Below are positions 32,885-41,211 of a DNA stretch of 64,000 nucleotides, one piece after another. The notes below the pieces were generated by a model. The model was not told the DNA's origin and ran no database searches. It was given only the letters and a program-made list of their open reading frames with translations. The translations under genes and the position numbers were made by a program. The DNA is from Ketogulonicigenium vulgare WSH-001 (GTDB lineage: Bacteria > Pseudomonadota > Alphaproteobacteria > Rhodobacterales > Rhodobacteraceae), in assembly GCF_000223375.1 (NCBI RefSeq), contig NC_017386.1, positions 1 to 64,000 on the forward strand, read 5' to 3'. Each line of letters begins with the position of its first letter. Position 1 is the stretch's first letter.

Positions 32885-33348
32885 CCGGTAAAACCGTGCG
32901 TGCAGCGCACGAACATCCGCTGGCAGACGGGGCTGCACCGTTCACCACATTGGTCGAACTGACCTTCCAGAAGAAGAAGGTCGAGCGGTGGATACGCTTC
33001 GGCCGCAAGAGCTTTGAGCAGATCATCGACCGCCGTCGCAGTCTGATCGGTTTTGCGCCAGAAAGCATCTTCGCCTTCGTCCGTTGGGCCTCCAACGATT
33101 ACGGCACCATCGTCTCGCGGCTCGACATCCTACGCGCTGTCGGGCGTGGCGAACCGTACCAGACCGTGCCCTTCGTTCGTCCTGGCGGCGAGATCCTGCT
33201 GCGTATCGATGGCTGGCGACAAGTCCAGCGAGTGTTGGCCCTGATCGATGCTGTGGACGCGCTCGGCGTCGATCCGGCGGATGTTGCGCCGGACCATTGG
33301 CGACACGTCCACAACCGTTTGAGTGCTGGTCAGGAACCCAATCCCTAG
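32881..33348 (+). CDS. DUF2840 protein, C-terminus replaced by an IS insertion
   Basis: 155 residues (FTTLVELTFQKKKVERWIRFGRKSFEQI, then DVAPDHWRHVHNRLSAGQEPNP). DUF2840 is a backbone protein located just before traF on these ICEs; function unknown. The stop codon TAG (33346-33348) is made of the 2-bp target duplication plus the first base of the IS. Joining the flanks without the IS continues the protein as YTPDRHAAWVSRRRIAP and ends in a TGA overlapping the traF ATG. So only the last 17 residues are lost, but coupling to traF is broken. Confidence 0.85.
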   Translation: MTGKTVRAAHEHPLADGAAPFTTLVELTFQKKKVERWIRFGRKSFEQIIDRRRSLIGFAPESIFAFVRWASNDYGTIVSRLDILRAVGRGEPYQTVPFVRPGGEILLRIDGWRQVQRVLALIDAVDALGVDPADVAPDHWRHVHNRLSAGQEPNP

Positions 33349-33410
33349 GCTCCAGACCCATTGATTTTGGGGTTTTGGCGTGATTCAGGCTCTGTGAGGA
33401 GACCTGATCG

Positions 33411-33782
33411 ATGAGCAATCTATATTGGCTGAGCGATGCTCAGATGGCGCGCCTTGCGCCTTTCTTTCCCAAGAGCCATGGCAAGCCCCGCGTGGACGAT
33501 CGTCGCGTCCTCAGTGGCATAATATTTATCAACCGCAATGGGTTGCGGTGGTGCGATGCGCCGAAAGAATACGGCCCGGCGAAGACCCTTTACAACCGGT
33601 GGAAGCGATGGAGCGACAACGGAGTCTTCGCCCGGATCCTGGTCGGGCTGGTCACTGAGCGCGCCGAGCACGAGACGATCATGATCGACGCGACGTATTT
33701 GAAGGCACACCGCACCGCATCAAGCCTTGGGGTGAAAAAGGGGGGCGCGGGCGCCAGATCGGGCGCACCAAAGGCGGCATGA
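33411..33782 (+). CDS. IS5-family transposase, N-terminal frame
   Basis: 123 residues (MSNLYWLSDAQMARLAPFFP, RRVLSGIIFINRNGLRWCDAP, then IMIDATYLKAHRTASSLG). The first DDE aspartate is probably in IMIDATYLK. The frame ends just after an A5G6 tract (about 33733-33743). A -1 slip there continues as RGRQIGRTKGGMNTKLHAV in the second frame, the usual way IS427-group elements make full transposase. Confidence 0.85.
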   Translation: MSNLYWLSDAQMARLAPFFPKSHGKPRVDDRRVLSGIIFINRNGLRWCDAPKEYGPAKTLYNRWKRWSDNGVFARILVGLVTERAEHETIMIDATYLKAHRTASSLGVKKGGAGARSGAPKAA

Positions 33783-34168
33783 ACACAAAGCTGCATGCCG
33801 TTGCTGATGCCAAGGGGCGGCCGATCGGGTTTTTCATGTCGGCTGGGCAGGTCAGCGATTATACTGGCGCGGCGGCACTGCTAAGCAGTCTGCCGAAGGC
33901 GGGGTGGCTGCTCGGAGATCGGGGTTACGATGCCGATTGGTTCAGAGATGCGTTGAAAGACAAGGGGATAAAGGTCTGCATCCCAGGCCGGAAGTCCCGC
34001 AAGAAGGCGGTGAAATACGACAAGCGGCGTTATAAACGGCGCAACCGCATCGAGATCATGTTCGGTCGCCTCAAGGACTGGCGGCGCGTGGCGACCCGAT
34101 ACGACCGGTGTCCAGAGACCTTCTTCTCAGCCATCATCCTCGCCGCAACCGTCATGTTCTGGCTATGA
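33779..34168 (+). CDS. IS5-family transposase, C-terminal frame
   Basis: 129 residues (MNTKLHAVADAKGRPIGFFMSAGQVSDYTGA, LLGDRGYDADWF, ending RNRIEIMFGRLKDWRRVATRYDR). It holds the second catalytic aspartate (GDRGYDADWF) and the final glutamate (IEIMFGRLKDWRRVATRYD) of the DDE triad. It is expected to be made as a -1 frameshift fusion with the preceding frame and appears intact. Confidence 0.85.
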   Translation: MNTKLHAVADAKGRPIGFFMSAGQVSDYTGAAALLSSLPKAGWLLGDRGYDADWFRDALKDKGIKVCIPGRKSRKKAVKYDKRRYKRRNRIEIMFGRLKDWRRVATRYDRCPETFFSAIILAATVMFWL

Positions 34169-34238
34169 GCAAGAACGAGTCCTGAGCCTACACGCCGGAT
34201 CGCCATGCCGCATGGGTCAGCCGCCGGAGGATCGCGCC

Positions 34239-34784
34239 ATGAGCCGCCGTCATATCATCGCCGTGTCCATGCTGGCCGTCGGTACTCTTGTCGCCACGGC
34301 TGTTGCCGATCTGCCAACCCGGCTGATCTGGAATGCAACCGCCAGCGCGCCGATTGGCTTCTACACAGTTGCTCCCGCCGATGCGCTCGAAGTTCCCGAA
34401 CTGGTCGCCATCATGCTGTCTGAGCCGCTGGAGCGGTTCATGGTCGAGCGTGGCTATATCGGACGCGGCGTGCCGCTGTTGAAGCGCGTCCTTGGCCTGC
34501 CGGGACAGCGCGTCTGCCGCAACGGTGCGACTATTACCGTCGATCATGTCGAGATGGGGGATGCGCTGGAGCGCGACCGCATGGGCCGCGATCTACCGGT
34601 CTGGCAGGGCTGCTTCATCATCCGCGATGGTGAACTCTTCCTCATGAATTGGGACATCCGGGACAGCCTGGACGGCCGTTACTTCGGACCTGTTCCCGCC
34701 AGTTCCGTCATCGGCCGGGCGCGTCCGCTCTGGACCGATGAGGAAGGCAATGGCCGCTACGAATGGCGGGCTGCTACGCATTGA
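34239..34784 (+). CDS. traF: TraF, S26-family conjugal transfer peptidase
   Basis: 181 residues. After an N-terminal membrane segment the serine of S36-A-P-I-G and the lysine K82 of LLKRVLGLPGQ form the Ser-Lys dyad of signal-peptidase-like TraF. TraF matures and cyclises the TrbC pilin in RP4-like systems, and a TrbC-like pilin is encoded at 46909. A GGAGG lies about 7 nt before the ATG at 34239. Before the IS insertion the gene overlapped the DUF2840 stop. Confidence 0.9.
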   Translation: MSRRHIIAVSMLAVGTLVATAVADLPTRLIWNATASAPIGFYTVAPADALEVPELVAIMLSEPLERFMVERGYIGRGVPLLKRVLGLPGQRVCRNGATITVDHVEMGDALERDRMGRDLPVWQGCFIIRDGELFLMNWDIRDSLDGRYFGPVPASSVIGRARPLWTDEEGNGRYEWRAATH

Positions 34785-34819
34785 ACCTACGCCAAATCCA
34801 CAAACACAGGAGACATACC

Positions 34820-35155
34820 ATGCCACAGATCGGTCAATTTGCGCGTGACGCATCCGGCTTCGCCGGTCAGCTCGTCACGCTAACCATGAAGCGCGATCTC
34901 GTCATCGTGCCCGCCGAACACTCCGATGCGGAGAATGCGCCGGACTATCGCGTCCATTACATTGAACATGACGGGCCGGAGGTCGGGGCTGCTTGGAAAC
35001 GCACCGGCGAAAAGGCTGGCGAATATCTCTCGGTGCTGCTCGACGATCCCGCCCTGCCGCAGCCGATCCGCGCCAACCTGTTCCGCGACGACGATGCAGG
35101 CTCGTCATGGTCGCTGCACTGGAGCCGTCCGCGGCCCCGCGAAGATCGGGACTGA
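34820..35155 (+). CDS. DUF736 family protein (second copy)
   Basis: 111 residues (MPQIGQFARDASGFAGQLVTLTMKRDLVIVPAEHS, ending LHWSRPRPREDRD). It is a diverged paralogue of the protein at 28219 and lies in the traF-slt-rlxS transfer operon, so the two copies may serve different modules. AGGAG lies 6 nt before the ATG. Confidence 0.85.
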   Translation: MPQIGQFARDASGFAGQLVTLTMKRDLVIVPAEHSDAENAPDYRVHYIEHDGPEVGAAWKRTGEKAGEYLSVLLDDPALPQPIRANLFRDDDAGSSWSLHWSRPRPREDRD

Positions 35156-35159
35156 GATC

Positions 35160-35870
35160 ATGCGATCCCGCGCCCTTCTTCTCCTCACGGCCCTTCTGTC
35201 GGCTGGCAGCGGATTGACGCCAGCGATTGCGCAGGTCACGCCGCAACCCGCGCCTGTCACTGTGCATCCCCATGCTGCTTTCATTGCCGAGGCGTCACAG
35301 CGTTTCGGCATTCCAGAGCACTGGATTCGGGCCGTGCTGCGTGTGGAAAGCGCGGGCGATGTGCGCGCCATCTCATCGGCGGGGGCAATGGGACTGATGC
35401 AGGTCATGCCCGATACCTGGGCGGGCCTGCGCAGTCGCCATGGCCTCGGGCGCGATCCTTACGATCCGCGCGACAACATCCTCGCAGGTACGGCGTATCT
35501 GCGCGAGATGTGGGACCGCTATGGCAATGTCGCGGCCATGCTTGCCGCCTACAATGCCGGTCCCGGCCGCTATGACGAGCATCTGGCGACAGGCCGCACT
35601 TTGCCCGTAGAAACACGTGCCTATGTCGCCACGCTCGCACCTGTTCTCGGGCATACGGCTGCGCCTGATGTGCCGACGATCGTGCCGCCGTTACCGCCGG
35701 ATTGGCGCGAAGCTCCGCTCTTCGTTGCGCAATCCAACGGCAATTCGGCGGCAGCCAGTCAGCAGTCGAACGACGTCCGCGCAACCGTTCCTCTACGTCA
35801 TTCCGTCGATCAGGAGCCGCAGGACGGCGGCATATTCGTGGCCCGTGCGAGCAATGGAGATGCACCATGA
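35160..35870 (+). CDS. VirB1-like lytic transglycosylase
   Basis: 236 residues with a signal peptide (MRSRALLLLTALLSAGSG...AIAQ). The catalytic glutamate is E63 in RVESAGDVRAISSAGAMGL, followed by MGLMQVMPDTW and AYNAGPGRY, the hallmarks of SLT family 1. It would open peptidoglycan for assembly of the mating pore. It ends in a Gln/Ser-rich tail and overlaps the next frame by 4 bp. Confidence 0.9.
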   Translation: MRSRALLLLTALLSAGSGLTPAIAQVTPQPAPVTVHPHAAFIAEASQRFGIPEHWIRAVLRVESAGDVRAISSAGAMGLMQVMPDTWAGLRSRHGLGRDPYDPRDNILAGTAYLREMWDRYGNVAAMLAAYNAGPGRYDEHLATGRTLPVETRAYVATLAPVLGHTAAPDVPTIVPPLPPDWREAPLFVAQSNGNSAAASQQSNDVRATVPLRHSVDQEPQDGGIFVARASNGDAP

Positions 35871-36187
35871 GCATGGCGTCTCCACGCGCTTTCGGTCCGC
35901 TTCCGGTGTGCAGTCAGGCAGGGGGGCGCCTGGCTGTATTCCCGGCAGGAAGGGCAAAAAGGGCAGGGAAGGCGGAGGGCAAGATAAAGGAAACCGGCAC
36001 CCTGTCGGGTCGTTTTCTGGGCAAGCCCTTGTCTGCACACTGTTTTGGGGCGCCGCGCACGGCACCCTGCTTTTGGGCCTCGCGTGCCACGACATGGCGT
36101 AAAGCCTTGGCTTTACTGGGTTTTGACCGGCACTATAGCCGAATATCTGCCGTTTGCGTGCCTAAACGGTATGGAATGCGCTCATGA
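35867..36187 (+). CDS. Doubtful ORF spanning the putative oriT region
   Basis: A 106-residue frame (MSMASPRAFGPLPVCSQAGGR, ending VCVPKRYGMRS) overlaps the slt stop and the relaxase start by 4 bp each, which would fit a coupled gene. Its composition (Cys, Arg, Ala rich, no domain) is poor and it covers palindromes likely to be the transfer origin, so it may be open only by chance. Either reading is possible. Confidence 0.3.
   Translation: MSMASPRAFGPLPVCSQAGGRLAVFPAGRAKRAGKAEGKIKETGTLSGRFLGKPLSAHCFGAPRTAPCFWASRATTWRKALALLGFDRHYSRISAVCVPKRYGMRS
36099..36169 (+). other. Putative origin of transfer (oriT)
   Basis: An 18-bp palindrome GTAAAGCC-tt-GGCTTTAC (36099-36116) is followed by a second inverted repeat CCGTTT (36150-36155) / AAACGG (36164-36169), directly upstream of the relaxase start at 36184. 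A long palindrome followed by a nick region beside the relaxase gene is the common oriT plan. No nick-site consensus is recognised with certainty. Confidence 0.5.
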
Positions 36188-38256
36188 GCGCCGACGACGA
36201 GAACCGCTTTCGACCTAAGCCAGGTCGGATCAAATCCGACGTGCCGAAAGCGGGTAGGGCGAATAGCTTTCTGACGCAGGCGAAGAAGCTGGCGCGTCAG
36301 CACAGCAACAGCCCCGGCAGATCTTCATCATTCGCATCACGGACGTCCTCGTCGCCTTCATCTGGTTCGGCCGGAAAGAGCGGGAAGGCATTGCGGGCTG
36401 GCAAAGGTCCGGGCGTCAAGCGTGGCCGTGGCGCGGCCTTTGTCCGCGCCCGAACCCTGTCTGGCGGGTGGCGGCACAGTGCGGCCGGTGCGCGCCGCGT
36501 CGTCGTCAAAACCCGCTACGTCCAGAGCGCGGGGAAGAATGGCAAAGGGGCTGCCCATCTGCGCTACATCCAGCGCGACGGCACTTCGCGCGATGGCGAG
36601 CGCGGCCAGCTTTATTCCGCCACCGAGGACCGCGCCGATGGAGATGCGTTCCTTGACCGCGGCAAGGATGATCGCCACCAGTTCCGCTTTATAGTTTCGC
36701 CCGATGATGCCGCCGATCTTTCCGACCTCACCGAACACACCCGCGATCTGATGAGCCGCATCGAGGCCGACCTTGGTACGAAACTCGATTGGGTGGCGGT
36801 CAATCACCACAATACCGGCCACCCCCATGTCCATGTCATTGTTCGGGGGAAGGACGATCTGGGCGAGAACCTGGTCATCAATGGCGACTATCTCGCCAAT
36901 GGTATTCGTGAGCGGGCAAGCGAACTGACCACGCTCGAACTCGGTCCCGTGACCGAGATCGAGCAGAGCCGGAAGCTGTCTGCCGAAATCGATCAGGATC
37001 GCTTCACCCGCATCGACCGCGCCATGACCGAGGAGGCCGATGAAAGGTTCCTCGATCTGCGCCATGAACCGACAGATGCACGCCGCCAGTTCAACCGGAC
37101 GCTTCGCCTGCGCCGTCTCGCCAAACTGGAAAAGATGGGGCTGGCCACGGAACATACACCGGGCGTCTGGGAGCTTGGCGCGAAGATGGAACCGGCGCTG
37201 CGTGAACTCGGTGAGCGCGGCGACATCATCCGCAATATGCACAAGGCGCTGAAGGCCGATGGGCAGGAACGCGACCCGATGACCTTCCAGCTTCACGATG
37301 CAGCACCCGCGGCATCCATCACCGGCCGCGTCGTGGACAAATATCTCACCGACGAGATGGGTGAGAACCTGACGCTCGTGGTGGACGGCATCGACGGGCG
37401 AACACACCATCTTCCCGGCATTGATCCGGCCCGCGTCGAGGACGCTCGGATCGGCAGTATCGTGGAAGTCGGTCCCGCCGATACGGCACAGCGTCCCTCT
37501 GACCGGACTATCGCTGCAATCTCGGAGAATGGTATCTACCGACCAAGCCGCCACCTCGAACAGGCGAAGTTCGAGGGACGTGTGCCGGGTGGTGATTACG
37601 AGCGCTATGTCGATGCCCATGTCCGGCGACTGGAGGCGTTGCGCCGTGCCGGTATCGCTGAACGGACCGACGCTGACCAGTGGCGCATCCCCGATGACTT
37701 CGAGAGCCGCGCCACCGCCTATGATGCAGGTCGTAACCGGCAGGCCAGCATCCGTGTTGTCTCGACCTTCGATCTGGAAAAGCAGATCGGCGCCGATGGC
37801 GCGACCTGGCTCGACCGTCGGCTGATTACGCCTGACGCATCGGATCTCGCTCCGGCCGGATTCGGCCAGCAGGTGCGCGAGGCGATGGACCAGCGCCGCG
37901 AGCACCATATCGAACAGGGGGACGCCACCCGAGCGCGGGACGGCCGCATCTTCTACCGGCGCAGCCTTCTCGCCACGCTGCGCGAGCGCGAAGTCGCCCG
38001 CGTCGGCGCGGAGATGGCCGAGAGCAAGGCGCTGCCGATTCGGGCTGCTGCCGATGGTGAGAAGATCAGCGGCAAGTTCACCGGGACCGTGCAGCTATCG
38101 AGCGGCAAGTTCGCCATCGTAGAGAAAAGCCACGAGTTCAGCCTTGTCCCATGGCGGCCGGTTATCGACCGGCAGCTCGGCCGCGAGGTCGCGGGTGTCG
38201 TGCAGGGCGGATCAGTCTCGTGGCAGTTGGGGCGACAACGCGGGCTGGGGCTGTAG
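36184..38256 (+). CDS. rlxS: RlxS/VirD2-like relaxase (DUF3363 type)
   Basis: 690 residues. The relaxase domain is near residues 100-260 with the three-histidine metal site in HHNTGHPHVHVIVRG (H209, H215, H217). Candidate nucleophilic tyrosines are Y112 and Y128 upstream of it. A long C-terminal DUF3363 region follows. The N-terminus is Ser/Gly/Lys-rich and probably disordered. It would nick oriT, bind the 5' end covalently and pilot the strand to the TraG coupling protein. The ATG overlaps the stop of the upstream frame. Confidence 0.9.
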   Translation: MSADDENRFRPKPGRIKSDVPKAGRANSFLTQAKKLARQHSNSPGRSSSFASRTSSSPSSGSAGKSGKALRAGKGPGVKRGRGAAFVRARTLSGGWRHSAAGARRVVVKTRYVQSAGKNGKGAAHLRYIQRDGTSRDGERGQLYSATEDRADGDAFLDRGKDDRHQFRFIVSPDDAADLSDLTEHTRDLMSRIEADLGTKLDWVAVNHHNTGHPHVHVIVRGKDDLGENLVINGDYLANGIRERASELTTLELGPVTEIEQSRKLSAEIDQDRFTRIDRAMTEEADERFLDLRHEPTDARRQFNRTLRLRRLAKLEKMGLATEHTPGVWELGAKMEPALRELGERGDIIRNMHKALKADGQERDPMTFQLHDAAPAASITGRVVDKYLTDEMGENLTLVVDGIDGRTHHLPGIDPARVEDARIGSIVEVGPADTAQRPSDRTIAAISENGIYRPSRHLEQAKFEGRVPGGDYERYVDAHVRRLEALRRAGIAERTDADQWRIPDDFESRATAYDAGRNRQASIRVVSTFDLEKQIGADGATWLDRRLITPDASDLAPAGFGQQVREAMDQRREHHIEQGDATRARDGRIFYRRSLLATLREREVARVGAEMAESKALPIRAAADGEKISGKFTGTVQLSSGKFAIVEKSHEFSLVPWRPVIDRQLGREVAGVVQGGSVSWQLGRQRGLGL

Positions 38257-38320
38257 TTCCAACTATCCTGCCGTCTATTCACCTAGCTTTGCCAACGCCT
38301 TCCATCACGCATCAATTCGA

Positions 38321-39208
38321 TCACACTCGAAGCATTTCCACCAAGGCGCGCAAGGCTGCGGGGGCTTGGCGGCGGCTCGGGTAATAGAGAAAGAAGCCCG
38401 GATATGGCGGGCACCAATCATCGAGCACGCGGACGAGGCGGCCCGAGGCGAGGTGTTCGCCGATATGCTGCTCCGTGGAATAGGCGAGTCCGACGCCATC
38501 GAGCGCCGCCATGACCATAAGATCGGGATCGTCGAGGACCAGCGGGCCGTTCACGGCGACATTGAACGCCCGTCCGTCTTTCTCGAACTCCCAGCGATAA
38601 AGCGCGCCGCTTCCTGTCTGACGCCAGCCGATGCAGCGATGCCGGTGCAGGTCGCGCGGCGTCTCAGGCGGCGGGAAGCGGGAGAAATAGTCCGGCGAGG
38701 CGACCACGGCGGTATCGAGATCTGGCGTTACCCGCACCGCGATCATGTCCCGTTCGAGGCTTTCGCCAAGGCGTATGCCGGCATCGAAGCCCTGTTTGAC
38801 AATGTCCACGAAGCCATTCTCTGCCGCGACCTCCAGCGTCACGTCGGGGTAGCGGTCGGTAAAGGCGCGAAACTTCGGCGTCAGCACACGCACCGCTACC
38901 GTACGCGGCACGCTGACCCTGATCGTGCCGGCCGGATGGTCACGGAAGTCGTTGATGGTCTCAACCGCCGTTTCGATGCTGGCGAAGGCAGGGCCGATCT
39001 GGCGCAGCAGCGCATGGCCAGCTTCGGTCAAAGCAACAGTTCGCGTGGTGCGACTTACCAGCCGCACGCCGAGCTTTTCTTCGAGCGAGCGCAGCGAATG
39101 CGACAACGTAGATGGGGTTAGGTTCAGTCGCGCGGCGGCACGGCGGAAGCCACCTTCCTCCGCAATGGCCACGAAGGCCGCCAATTCTCCGAAATCACCC
39201 GTGCGCAT
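38321..39208 (-). CDS. LysR-family regulator (cargo)
   Basis: 295 residues. N-terminal winged HTH (MRTGDFGELAAFVAIAEEGGFRRAAARLNLTPSTLSHSLRSLEEKLGVRLVSRTTRTVALTEAG region, abbreviated by position 1-65) and a substrate-binding domain. Divergently transcribed from the SDR gene across a 104-bp gap, the standard LysR arrangement, so it very likely controls the 39313-42183 genes in response to a small carbonyl or aromatic compound. Faces the relaxase gene tail to tail. Confidence 0.85.
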   Translation of the reverse strand: MRTGDFGELAAFVAIAEEGGFRRAAARLNLTPSTLSHSLRSLEEKLGVRLVSRTTRTVALTEAGHALLRQIGPAFASIETAVETINDFRDHPAGTIRVSVPRTVAVRVLTPKFRAFTDRYPDVTLEVAAENGFVDIVKQGFDAGIRLGESLERDMIAVRVTPDLDTAVVASPDYFSRFPPPETPRDLHRHRCIGWRQTGSGALYRWEFEKDGRAFNVAVNGPLVLDDPDLMVMAALDGVGLAYSTEQHIGEHLASGRLVRVLDDWCPPYPGFFLYYPSRRQAPAALRALVEMLRV

Positions 39209-39250
39209 GATTGATGAATCTAACCCAATAGCTCATGCAATACAAAGTAG

Positions 39251-39265
39251 ATTATTTCGAACAAT
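39251..39265. promoter_or_regulatory. Candidate LysR binding site
   Basis: ATTATTTCGAACAAT fits the T-N11-A rule with partial dyad symmetry around TTCGAA and lies in the divergent promoter between the LysR and SDR genes. Confidence 0.45.
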
Positions 39266-39312
39266 GCGCTGGTCTATCGTGATGGTCCAACTCAGCTTCC
39301 ACGAGGATCACC

Positions 39313-40107
39313 ATGCCTGACACCGACTTCACTCTGCCTGCCCGCCGTCTTCAAGGTCGCGTTGCACTCGTTACCGGCGCTGGCACCGGCATCGGTCGAG
39401 CCGCTGCGCTGGCCTTCGCGCGTGACGGCGCGACGGTCGTGCTCGCTGGACGCCGCCCCACCGAAATCGAAGCCGTCGCGCAGGAGATCGTTGCGGCCGG
39501 CGGTGAAGCGCTGGCTGTGCCCACGGACGTATCAAAGGAAGGTGATATTCGCAGCCTGATCGACACGGCCGTTGACCGCTATGGCAGGCTCGATACCGCC
39601 TTCAATAATGCAGGTATTCTGGGAAACTTTGCGCCGATCACCGAGCAGACCAGCGCTGATTTCGATGCGGTGATCGCCACCAACCTTCGCGGTGTCTGGC
39701 TTTCTATCAAATACGAGATCGAAGCCTTTCTAGCCCAAGGCACTGGCGGTTCCATCATCAATACCTCTTCCTGGTTGGCGAAGGGCGCGCTGGCTGGATC
39801 GTCCAGCTATTCTGCCAGTAAAGGCGCGCTCGACGCGCTGATCCGCGCCGTAGCTATCGAGTATGGGCCGAAGGGCATCCGCATCAACAACATCAATCCC
39901 GGCATCATCGACACGCCGATGGCTCGCAGCGGCTGGACCGACGATTCCGCTTTCGTGCCCTTCATCGAACACACCCCGGTGAAGCGCGCTGGACAGCCAT
40001 GCGATGCTGGAGATGTGGCGGTCTGGCTTGCGACCGATGAGGCCCGGTTCGTCACCGGCCAGAGCATTTTGGTGGACGGCGGCTACACCATTGGCGGGCT
40101 ACGTTGA
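39313..40107 (+). CDS. Short-chain dehydrogenase/reductase (cargo)
   Basis: 264 residues, classical SDR. Cofactor motif TGAGTGIG (21-28), NNAG (98-101), catalytic S152/S153 region, Y166-x3-K170 in SSYSASKGAL. GRRP after the second strand suggests NADP(H). Oxidises or reduces an unknown alcohol or ketone. First gene of an operon with an NHL-type protein and an aldo-keto reductase, under the divergent LysR. GAGGATCACC precedes the ATG. Confidence 0.9.
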   Translation: MPDTDFTLPARRLQGRVALVTGAGTGIGRAAALAFARDGATVVLAGRRPTEIEAVAQEIVAAGGEALAVPTDVSKEGDIRSLIDTAVDRYGRLDTAFNNAGILGNFAPITEQTSADFDAVIATNLRGVWLSIKYEIEAFLAQGTGGSIINTSSWLAKGALAGSSSYSASKGALDALIRAVAIEYGPKGIRINNINPGIIDTPMARSGWTDDSAFVPFIEHTPVKRAGQPCDAGDVAVWLATDEARFVTGQSILVDGGYTIGGLR

Positions 40108-40116
40108 GGAACTGTC

Positions 40117-41133
40117 ATGCGTAATATCACTTGGAAATCCTTCCTTCTGCTCGGTCTGCTTTTCACTGGTCCTGTGCAGGCAGAAGATTCGTCCGAAATC
40201 TCTTTTGCTCCCGGCGTTCAGGGAGGCTACCCTGAAGGCATCGCCTGGAATGCCACGGCAAACGCCTTCATGGTGTCATCACTTCGCGGCGGACAGATCG
40301 GACTTGTCTCGCCGACTGGCGAATACATAAAGTTCTCCGGCGATAGCGCCCTCATTACGACATCTGGCATCGTCGTCGATGACGCCCGCAATCGCATCCT
40401 CGTCTGCAACGAGGATGTCGGTATCTCCAGTAATTCGTCGGACAGCACGAGAACACGGGTAGCTCAGGTTGTCGAGTTCGATCTCAACACCGGCACTGTG
40501 CGGCATGTCCATGATTTCTCATCGCTGACCAGCGGGCCGATCCTTGCCAACGACCTGGCGATCGACCGTGATGGGAACATCTACGTCACCGACAGTTTTC
40601 AGCCGCAAATCTACAAGGTCGATCATGCCACGAAGGCGGTTTCCGTCCTAGTGCGCTCTGAGCGTCTGATGCCTGCCGATCCTGCAGAAGCTGTTGGTAC
40701 GAAGCCCTACCTGAACGGCATCGTCTATCATCCTGACGGATTTCTGATTGCGTCCGACTATTCCAGGGGGCTGCTATGGAAGGTGCCGCTTAACGCTTCG
40801 GAAGCGTTGGTTCAGGTGCGGCTTCCGCAGCCGCTGAAGGGACCTGACGGGCTATTGCTGAAAAGCCCCACGGAACTGGTCGCTGTTCAGTCCTTTCCTG
40901 CGGACGATGGCAGCATGGCGGGCGATGTGACGCTTCTTGCCTCGTCGGACTCATGGGCAAGCGCGCAGATCAAGGCAGTCGCCATTCCAGATGGACTAGA
41001 TGGGCCGACCACGGCGACGCTGAAGGATGGCGAGGTCTGGGTGGTCAATTCCCGTTTCCCACGGATCTTCGCAGATCCTGCCAATGCTGACCGCACGACC
41101 GAATTCAGTATCGTCAAGGTTCCCTTTGAGTGA
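40117..41133 (+). CDS. Exported NHL/SMP-30-like beta-propeller protein
   Basis: 338 residues with a signal peptide (MRNITWKSFLLLGLLFTGPVQA then EDSS). Repeated motifs such as GNIYVTDSFQPQIYKV, PDGFLIASDYSRGLLWKV and NDLAIDRDG suggest a six-bladed propeller of the SMP-30/gluconolactonase type, in the periplasm. Could hydrolyse a lactone or bind a ligand; catalytic metal residues are not certain. Nine bp after the SDR stop, so in the same operon. Confidence 0.7.
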   Translation: MRNITWKSFLLLGLLFTGPVQAEDSSEISFAPGVQGGYPEGIAWNATANAFMVSSLRGGQIGLVSPTGEYIKFSGDSALITTSGIVVDDARNRILVCNEDVGISSNSSDSTRTRVAQVVEFDLNTGTVRHVHDFSSLTSGPILANDLAIDRDGNIYVTDSFQPQIYKVDHATKAVSVLVRSERLMPADPAEAVGTKPYLNGIVYHPDGFLIASDYSRGLLWKVPLNASEALVQVRLPQPLKGPDGLLLKSPTELVAVQSFPADDGSMAGDVTLLASSDSWASAQIKAVAIPDGLDGPTTATLKDGEVWVVNSRFPRIFADPANADRTTEFSIVKVPFE

Positions 41134-41211
41134 ACGGAACTGGCGAATGGAAATGCCGAAGTCACAGCGCGGCCGCGCGCGTCGAAGCGGACAGCCGCAT
41201 GGAGGTAAAGA

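Larger units (their letters stand above)
33348..34188 (+). mobile_element. IS5-family (IS427-like) insertion sequence
   Basis: 841 bp, with imperfect terminal inverted repeats: GGCTCCAGACCCATT at the left and the complement of GAACGAGTCCTGAGCC at the right. It is flanked by the 2-bp direct duplication TA (33346-33347 and 34189-34190). Two overlapping transposase frames lie inside. It is inserted near the 3' end of the DUF2840 gene, on the same strand, and separates it from traF. Confidence 0.85.

Noticed and set aside
36358..37908. 516-codon ORF antisense to the relaxase gene
   Set aside because: It mirrors the codon bias of the GC-rich relaxase gene; the plus-strand protein has clear relaxase motifs and the antisense product none.
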